A DNA stretch of 27,384 nt. Source: a virus. The notes beneath the pieces are model-generated. The model worked only from the letters and a program-made list of their open reading frames with translations, was not told the DNA's origin and made no database searches. Shown piece by piece: positions 22,305 to 27,384 of this stretch (the first letter of the stretch is position 1; every line of letters starts with the position of its first letter). The DNA is taken from positions 1-27,384 of the IMG/VR virus record IMGVR_UViG_3300019850_000046. One strand, 5' to 3'. The position numbers were made by a program, and so were the translations under genes.

Positions 22305-22946
22305 ATGTTTAAAGTAAATAAGAAAGATAAATATGTTTTATTATTTTCAGGTGGTTATGATTCAACCACAATTTTAATAAATGTTCTTAAATCAGGAAAT
22401 AGAAATATATCTTGTGTGTATATAGATATTCCTAATAATAAAGATAAATCAAAGATTGAAATAAAACGATGTAAAAAGATATTAAAATGTCTTAATAAAG
22501 AATATGACATTAAGATACCTTTTAATATTTATAAAAGTGCAATTGTTCCTACTAAAAACACTTGTTCTTATACATTACCATATTTATATATAACAACTTT
22601 AATACCAGTTCTTGAATATGATACTGATTATGTATTATTTGGTTTTATAAGAACTGATGATATTTGGCATTGTTATCAACAATTTGAAGATTCTTTTAAA
22701 AGTTTAAATTGTATTATAAGATGTACAAGATATAACAATTCAAATTATTCTAACTGTATAATATGGGCACCTCTTGAATATCATTTTAAAAAAGATATTA
22801 TTAAGTATATTAAAAAATATAAGAAAATCTATAAGTTATGTTGGACTTGTGAATCTCCTACCAAAAAAGGCAAACCGTGTGGTAAATGTTGTACTTGTAT
22901 AAAATATAAGAAGACATTAAAAGAATTAAAAATAAAGACAAAATAA
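22305..22946 (+). CDS. PP-loop ATPase, QueC-like
   Basis: This 213-residue protein has the PP-loop LLFSGGYDSTT (15-21) that binds ATP in the adenylating N-type ATP pyrophosphatases. Its C-terminus carries CWTCESPTKKGKPCGKCCTC, a Cys cluster in the position of the zinc site of QueC, which turns 7-carboxy-7-deazaguanine into 7-cyano-7-deazaguanine (preQ0). preQ0 feeds queuosine, or deazaguanine modification of phage DNA against restriction. Other genes of that pathway (FolE, QueD, QueE or a Dpd transglycosylase) are not visible here, so a different substrate is possible. It starts directly after the zinc-knuckle gene. Confidence 0.7.
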   Translation: MFKVNKKDKYVLLFSGGYDSTTILINVLKSGNRNISCVYIDIPNNKDKSKIEIKRCKKILKCLNKEYDIKIPFNIYKSAIVPTKNTCSYTLPYLYITTLIPVLEYDTDYVLFGFIRTDDIWHCYQQFEDSFKSLNCIIRCTRYNNSNYSNCIIWAPLEYHFKKDIIKYIKKYKKIYKLCWTCESPTKKGKPCGKCCTCIKYKKTLKELKIKTK

Positions 22947-22947
22947 C

Positions 22948-23037
22948 ATGAATAAAGATTTTACAAAATACGATAAATATATTATATTATTTATAAAAGA
23001 TTGGGATTTATATCAAATTTTAATAAGAACATTATAA
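22948..23037 (+). CDS. Possible 29-residue microprotein
   Basis: A 29-codon frame (MNKDFTKYDKYIILFIKDWD ...) fits exactly between the QueC-like stop (22946) and the start of the DUF4338 gene (23039), leaving one base on each side. The tight fit is suggestive, but there is no ribosome binding site. It may couple translation across the gap rather than yield a functional peptide. Confidence 0.35.
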   Translation: MNKDFTKYDKYIILFIKDWDLYQILIRTL

Positions 23038-23038
23038 T

Positions 23039-24130
23039 ATGAAAAAACTATTACAAGAAAATTTTGATTATCTTACGCAATTATCAATACGAGAATATAC
23101 TTTATATAGAAAATTTATAGATATTAAAGATCGTTATCCTATAAAAGAAGATCCTTTTTTTGGTGCTGATGAATTGCAATATAAAAATTTAACTGTAGTG
23201 AAAGATAATATATGGATACCTAATGATATTAATGATTATCTTAAAATAGAACCTGAACTTGTATTTGTTGATAATAAGGAATATAATTTTATTTGGAATA
23301 CATTAAGGCATTTTTGTCATTCAGCGGTTTGGCATCAGTCTCCGGGGCGTCTATTACGTTTTTTTATCAAAGATAAAATTACAAATAAATATTTGGGTTT
23401 TATATCTCTTGGTAGTGATTTTATAGGTGTTGGTGGTCGTGATGTATATATTGGATGGACTAATGAACATAAATTAAAAAATGGTATGTTAAGACATACA
23501 GCAATGGCATCAACAATTGCTTCAGTACAACCTTTTGGTTTTAATTATAATGGTGGAAAACTTATAGCATTATTAGCAGCCAGTAATCCAGTTCAAAATA
23601 AATGGTACGAAAAATATAATGAGTCATTAATTGGCGTAACGACTACTTCTTTATATGGTGGTGGTTCTATGTATAACCGTTTAAAATATTGGAGAAAATG
23701 CAAATCTACAACAGGAGAAATATCTATTGAACCATCAGAAGATGTTTATAATATTATAAAAGAATGGTATAAAAAAGAATATCCAATAGAATATAAGAAA
23801 GCCATATCAGGATCTCATCCCAAAACAAGGGTTTTAGGACAAATATATAAAATTCTTAACATTAAACCACCAATAAATAATGCACCAAGAGGTGTTTATT
23901 GGAATGAATTATATAACAATACAAAAGAGTATCTCTGCATGAAAACTGATAATTTATCAGATAAAAAATATGACAACTCTGTAGAATCATTAACAGAATT
24001 ATGGAAAGAACGATATGCAAAAAAAAGAGTCTTAAATCTATCAAAAGATAATAGATTTAAGACTGATGTTTTATTTTATGATAATATGATATATAATGAT
24101 TGGACTTATATCAAAAACAAATATCTCTAA
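23039..24130 (+). CDS. DUF4338 (DruA-like) family protein
   Basis: This 363-residue protein matches the DUF4338 pattern: GRLLRFFIKDKITNKYLGFI, then SLGSDFIGVGGRDVYIGWT, LRHTAMASTIASVQPFGFNY, and, further on, YNESLIGVTTTSLYGGGSMYNRLKYW. The family includes DruA of the Druantia defence system and phage proteins of unknown role. No nuclease motif is obvious. It is the last gene of the rightward block and converges on the leftward gene ending at 24137, with only six bases between the two stops and no terminator visible. Its short start MKKLLQE may carry an L-x-E processing motif. Confidence 0.75.
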   Translation: MKKLLQENFDYLTQLSIREYTLYRKFIDIKDRYPIKEDPFFGADELQYKNLTVVKDNIWIPNDINDYLKIEPELVFVDNKEYNFIWNTLRHFCHSAVWHQSPGRLLRFFIKDKITNKYLGFISLGSDFIGVGGRDVYIGWTNEHKLKNGMLRHTAMASTIASVQPFGFNYNGGKLIALLAASNPVQNKWYEKYNESLIGVTTTSLYGGGSMYNRLKYWRKCKSTTGEISIEPSEDVYNIIKEWYKKEYPIEYKKAISGSHPKTRVLGQIYKILNIKPPINNAPRGVYWNELYNNTKEYLCMKTDNLSDKKYDNSVESLTELWKERYAKKRVLNLSKDNRFKTDVLFYDNMIYNDWTYIKNKYL

Positions 24131-24136
24131 TATTTT

Positions 24137-25225
24137 CTAATATACTTTTATGAAATTTGAACTATATTTGTTCATTGAAGATGCCGATATAAATATATCA
24201 TTTATTATAATATCAGCAAATTCACTATGTGATTTAAGATAATTTGCAAATATCAATGAGTTTATTATTGATTTAAAATACCCAACTGTATCTTGTATAT
24301 TGTTTTTTCTTTTATCCCAATCTTTCTCTATTCTTTGTTTAGAAAAAGAAAAACCTAAATCATTCCATAATGTTACCACTTCATTTTTCAAATAATTAAT
24401 ATCATTTTCATATTTTGATAATTGTTGATTATTCATTAAAGGTATATTATATTTTGTTTTATATCCTGATATAGCTTTTTTACCATGTCTTGCACCAGAT
24501 CCTTTTATTTGTAATTCTGCAGTAATTGGTGTTCTTTTTTTAATATGAAATGATCTAACATTTATAGTTATTTTAGGATTATCAGTTAATATAACTATAC
24601 CTGTATTAAATATACTTTTTGGTGTTTTAATACCATTATATTTTATAGGAACAATAGATTTATGATCAGATAAAACCACTTTTGGATTACCTTTTGATTT
24701 TTTTAAAGATATACTAATTATATTACCTTTTTTAAGTTCATCAGATAAGAAAGTGTTATATTCCATAAGATTATCAAAAGATGGTATATTTTTTATATAT
24801 GGTTTTAATGCCCATATATCTCCCGGATTCCATTTATCATTAGTTAATCTTATTTTATCTTTTGATTTTAATATATTAAATTGATTATATATATCATTCA
24901 TTAATCCTGTTCCACGATAAAATATATAATTATTTGATTTTAAATAGCCAGATGCTTTTAATTTATTAACATTGTTAATTATTGATTTTCTCCAAGAATT
25001 ATTATCTAATAAAACTAACATTTCATCAATAGATACATTTACTTTACAATATTTGTCATAAGATTTTGTAAATAAATTATTATTATAAAACAATTCTTCA
25101 TTTAATTTAGATGAATTCAATTGCTGTATGCCTAAACCTACACAATGTAATGATTCTTGTAATGTTGTTGTATATGATGCTTGTGATGGCATAAATTTTT
25201 CTAATAAATATTGTTTTAATCTCAT
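24137..25225 (-). CDS. Conserved phage protein with KWNPGDIW motif
   Basis: This 362-residue protein starts MRLKQYLLEKFMPSQAS, closely resembling the start of the HAD-like protein at 10280 (MRLKNYLIEMSAS). The core has FYRGTGLMNDIYNQFN, then DKWNPGDIWALKP and NIISISLKKSKGNPKVV, a strand pattern I associate with T4-superfamily phage proteins of unknown role; YRG and the later GSGARHGKK could be nucleotide-binding in an ADP-ribosyltransferase-like way, but the fit is not good enough to claim it. The final third is helical. It follows the AAA+ gene in the leftward block, 12 bases apart. Confidence 0.6.
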   Translation of the reverse strand: MRLKQYLLEKFMPSQASYTTTLQESLHCVGLGIQQLNSSKLNEELFYNNNLFTKSYDKYCKVNVSIDEMLVLLDNNSWRKSIINNVNKLKASGYLKSNNYIFYRGTGLMNDIYNQFNILKSKDKIRLTNDKWNPGDIWALKPYIKNIPSFDNLMEYNTFLSDELKKGNIISISLKKSKGNPKVVLSDHKSIVPIKYNGIKTPKSIFNTGIVILTDNPKITINVRSFHIKKRTPITAELQIKGSGARHGKKAISGYKTKYNIPLMNNQQLSKYENDINYLKNEVVTLWNDLGFSFSKQRIEKDWDKRKNNIQDTVGYFKSIINSLIFANYLKSHSEFADIIINDIFISASSMNKYSSNFIKVY

Positions 25226-25237
25226 AATATTAACTTT

Positions 25238-26581
25238 TTAAGCATAAGATATTAATCTTTTCCAATTTGCACTTCCTGAATTTTTACATCTACATCCAAG
25301 TATAAAAGATCTGATATTTAATTCACCTTTATAACTTTCATTAAGAAAATCAAGAACTTCTTGTTTTTCTTCCATTGGAACATCACCACCAACATATTGT
25401 AAAATACTTTGTAATCTTTTAATAACATCTTCTCTTGAAAGAGTTACATCAATAGTTAAACTTCTTGATTTTACAGCAGAATCTATTTTCGATGCATTAA
25501 GATTAGAAATAAATATTACTTGTCCTTCAAAATCAAATTTATTAGGATATTTTATTTTAGTATTTCCAGGATCAGTGCTTAATACATCTTCAATTTTATC
25601 ATACAATTCTTGTACTTGTACATCATCCAATCTACTCACATCAACTGTAATAGGACTAAACCAAGATATAGTTCTTTTGTCATAAGAATCAAGAGCTGCT
25701 TTTAACATATTATTAGTATCCTGATTAGCAAATACAGAATCAGCATCATCAAATACTATTAATTTATGTCTATGTAAAAAGAATGTTCTATACATACCAA
25801 CAGGTGATAATTTACCTTTAATATGAACCCATTTATTTCCTTCTGCTCCCAACATAGAAGTCAATACAGATGTTACAGAATATGTTTTACCAATACCAGC
25901 CATTCCCGTTACAAGCAAAGATGGTTGTATATTACTTGCTACCATTCTTACAAGATCATCTAAATCATCAAATACTATATCAGGATCAGCATATTTTTGT
26001 TTATCTAATTTCTTTTGAGCATCATTGGTTTCTTGAATTATAGTGTTATTTTCTGTTTCACCTTTTAACGCCATTAACTTCTTTTTTCTTGTAACAGCTT
26101 TTTGTATATCTCTATATGACATTTCAGGATCAAGATCCCATTGTGCTGCAAGTGCTCTTTTTTTATCACCTTTTGCTTCATTAACAACACCTATTCTTGG
26201 TTTTTTAATGAAATTGCATATAATATTAATACTTTGAACAATATTATAATTTGTAGGTATATCTAAAGTGGCATCAGGTTTATCAAAAATATCATATATA
26301 TTAGACCATGCATCAATAGATGTTATTGTATTAGATTTCTTTTTTGTTTCCCAGTTAAATCTAATAAGTCTATCAAATTTATCAACAATATAATATATAC
26401 CAAAACCATTGATACCATTATTTCTTGAAAACTTTTCAAATCCATCACCAAAAGGTAATAATTTAGATCCTATTGTTTTTTCTGTTACTATTTTTATATT
26501 TTTTATAGCTTTTTTAATATTATTATTACTGAATGATTCAGTAATTAATGATACATCTATATATTTTTCTAATCTTGCCAT
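25238..26581 (-). CDS. AAA+ ATPase
   Basis: This 447-residue protein has an N-terminal domain (1-200) of unknown function and a AAA+ module from about 205. Walker A is GMAGIGKTYS (226-233), Walker B is LIVFDDADSVF (Asp278, Asp279), sensor 1 is VIFISNLN (Asn360), and an arginine that may serve as finger lies in SRSL (373). All key residues are intact. A basic helix (AVTRKKKLMALKGE, 162-175) may bind DNA. Its start MARLEKYIDVSLITESF holds LITE, like the T4 Alt processing site. Similar ATPases occur in T4-superfamily phages without a settled role. Its ATG overlaps the stop of the 64-residue gene. Confidence 0.8.
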   Translation of the reverse strand: MARLEKYIDVSLITESFSNNNIKKAIKNIKIVTEKTIGSKLLPFGDGFEKFSRNNGINGFGIYYIVDKFDRLIRFNWETKKKSNTITSIDAWSNIYDIFDKPDATLDIPTNYNIVQSINIICNFIKKPRIGVVNEAKGDKKRALAAQWDLDPEMSYRDIQKAVTRKKKLMALKGETENNTIIQETNDAQKKLDKQKYADPDIVFDDLDDLVRMVASNIQPSLLVTGMAGIGKTYSVTSVLTSMLGAEGNKWVHIKGKLSPVGMYRTFFLHRHKLIVFDDADSVFANQDTNNMLKAALDSYDKRTISWFSPITVDVSRLDDVQVQELYDKIEDVLSTDPGNTKIKYPNKFDFEGQVIFISNLNASKIDSAVKSRSLTIDVTLSREDVIKRLQSILQYVGGDVPMEEKQEVLDFLNESYKGELNIRSFILGCRCKNSGSANWKRLISYA

Positions 26582-26775
26582 TATTTAACCTTAAATGTAT
26601 TATATAAAACTTTTATAAGTTCTATAGAATCTTTCTTTGATAATGAAATAGATCTTCCTTTTGGATCTGTAATAATAACATCATTGCCAAATAATTGAAG
26701 AGTATTAGATTTACCAAAACCTATTAATCTTTCATTTATCACTGTATATTCATTTGATACGTTTGTTATTTTCAT
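26581..26775 (-). CDS. Small hypothetical protein coupled to the AAA+ ATPase
   Basis: This 64-residue protein has beta strands in its first part (MKITNVSNEYTVINERLIGF, QLFGNDVIITDPKGRS) and a C-terminal helix (SLSKKDSIELIKVLYNTFKV). Its stop overlaps the AAA+ start. A small strand-helix protein next to an ATPase may be a regulator or adaptor; no family is recognised. Confidence 0.6.
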   Translation of the reverse strand: MKITNVSNEYTVINERLIGFGKSNTLQLFGNDVIITDPKGRSISLSKKDSIELIKVLYNTFKVK

Positions 26776-26783
26776 AATTTATC

Positions 26784-27206
26784 CTATTGTAAATATTTAA
26801 TATATTTGTTATTATTTAAAAATTTTGCTATATCATTTAATGATTCAAATACTTTACCACCATTATCATTTACCATTTTTGATACAGAAGATAATGATTT
26901 TAATTGACCTTTATCAAAAATTTTATTTTCATCTATTTCAAGAATACAAAATAATGTTTTTTCTGGTTTTTTATTACTATCATCAACTACTTCTGCTATA
27001 CTATAAACACCTGTCATTTTTGGTGTTATAACATATAAAACATAATAACATTCTTCACGTTGTTTAATTTCTTCTTTTTGACATTCAGGAGTCCAATTAT
27101 CAACAACAGGATTATAATAATCTATAACTGATGGATCTAATTGTTCAATTAAGTCTTCTCTCCATTTAGATTCATTACATGTACCACCTAAAAATACTTT
27201 TTTCAT
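26784..27206 (-). CDS. Nucleoside 2-deoxyribosyltransferase-like protein
   Basis: This 140-residue protein has the start MKKVFLGGTCNESKWREDLI, then YYNPVVDNWTPECQKEE, VLYVITPKMTGVYSIAEVVD, the pattern of Nuc_deoxyri_tr2-type proteins, which swap the base on 2'-deoxyribonucleosides. The GG(T)CN loop, the Asp in NPVVDNW and the Glu of SIAE are the expected catalytic or binding residues. In a phage it could serve nucleotide salvage or act on nucleotides in host defence. Its ATG lies one base after the stop of the HNH gene at the edge of the window, so the two are co-transcribed. Confidence 0.8.
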   Translation of the reverse strand: MKKVFLGGTCNESKWREDLIEQLDPSVIDYYNPVVDNWTPECQKEEIKQREECYYVLYVITPKMTGVYSIAEVVDDSNKKPEKTLFCILEIDENKIFDKGQLKSLSSVSKMVNDNGGKVFESLNDIAKFLNNNKYIKYLQ

Positions 27207-27207
27207 T

Positions 27208-27384
27208 TCACAAATTTTCCTTTATTATTTTACCTTCCTTGCCTTCTTTGCATTCTTTTCTTTGATATTGTTTAATGCCACATTTATCAGCTTTATGTAT
27301 TTCATTATGACAATCTTTACATAATGTAATACAATTGTCTGCATCAGCAGATTCAATAGGATTAACTTCTACACCTTCATAATG
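27208..27384 (-). CDS. HNH homing endonuclease, C-terminal end (partial)
   Basis: Read from the right edge, the frame encodes HYEGVEVNPIESADADNCIT and LCKDCHNEIHKADKCGIKQY, ending KEGKIIKENL and TGA at 27208-27210. Over 46 residues it matches the C-terminus of the HNH protein at 16773 at 42 positions, so it belongs to the same family and the copies diverged recently. The N-terminal repeats and most of the nuclease domain lie outside the window. Compared with the first copy it has an extra tail of 12 residues (EGKEGKIIKENL). Confidence 0.85.
   Translation of the reverse strand, partial: HYEGVEVNPIESADADNCITLCKDCHNEIHKADKCGIKQYQRKECKEGKEGKIIKENL

Noticed and set aside
24137-25225. Alt-type ADP-ribosyltransferase
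   Set aside because: The Y-R-G start and a possible processing site resemble Alt, but I cannot find a convincing S-T-S or E-x-E pair, and the length is about half that of T4 Alt.
1-27384. tRNA genes, CRISPR arrays and long direct repeats
   Set aside because: I looked for cloverleaf-like GC-rich arms, regularly spaced repeats and long duplications. Apart from the HNH copies, the promoter pair and the fibre modules, I saw none.

Overview
This window looks like part of the genome of a tailed bacteriophage of the T4 superfamily (myovirus-like), probably infecting a low-G+C bacterium. By eye the DNA is very A+T rich on both strands. Genes are packed with overlapping or touching stop and start codons, and there are no rRNA or recognisable tRNA genes. 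Recognisable T4-type landmarks are a gp4-like head completion protein, a family B DNA polymerase closest in motif layout to T4 gp43, and exact T4-type late promoter boxes (TATAAATA). Two sigma-70-type promoters and several Shine-Dalgarno sequences fit a bacterial host using standard expression signals. I cannot name the host or the phage species from the sequence.

Layout. (1) Bases 1-154 hold the 3' end of a rightward gene. (2) Bases 168-10199 are a long leftward, virion-oriented operon. Read in its own direction it encodes a membrane or core-like protein, a small very basic protein, gp4, a conserved phage protein, a coupled set (small protein, actin-like ATPase, receiver-like protein, coiled-coil membrane protein), then a string of fibre/adhesin proteins that share N- or C-terminal modules. 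(3) Bases 10200-10279 are a divergent promoter region with two overlapping, oppositely oriented late boxes. (4) Bases 10280-24130 run rightward: a HAD-fold protein, a DUF1353 protein, a lipoprotein that may be a spanin, RtcB RNA ligase between a sigma-70-type promoter and a terminator, the DNA polymerase split in two by an HNH endonuclease and four small genes, a DHH phosphoesterase, a SleB-type cell wall hydrolase, small zinc-ribbon proteins, a QueC-like PP-loop enzyme and a DUF4338 (DruA-like) protein. (5) Bases 24137-27384 run leftward again: a conserved phage protein, an AAA+ ATPase, a small protein, a nucleoside 2-deoxyribosyltransferase-like protein, and the 3' end of a second HNH endonuclease nearly identical at its C-terminus to the one inside the polymerase.

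How they work together. The leftward left-hand block makes virion and adsorption parts. The rightward block mixes replication (polymerase), nucleotide or nucleic-acid metabolism (DHH, QueC-like), RNA repair (RtcB), possible anti-restriction (Lar-like) and lysis (SleB, candidate spanin). The most striking features are the polymerase split between motifs B and C by a mobile-looking HNH cassette that carries a Lar-like gene, the second copy of the same HNH family about 10 kb away, and the stop-start-coupled set pairing an actin-like ATPase with a degenerate receiver-like protein and a membrane coiled-coil protein.
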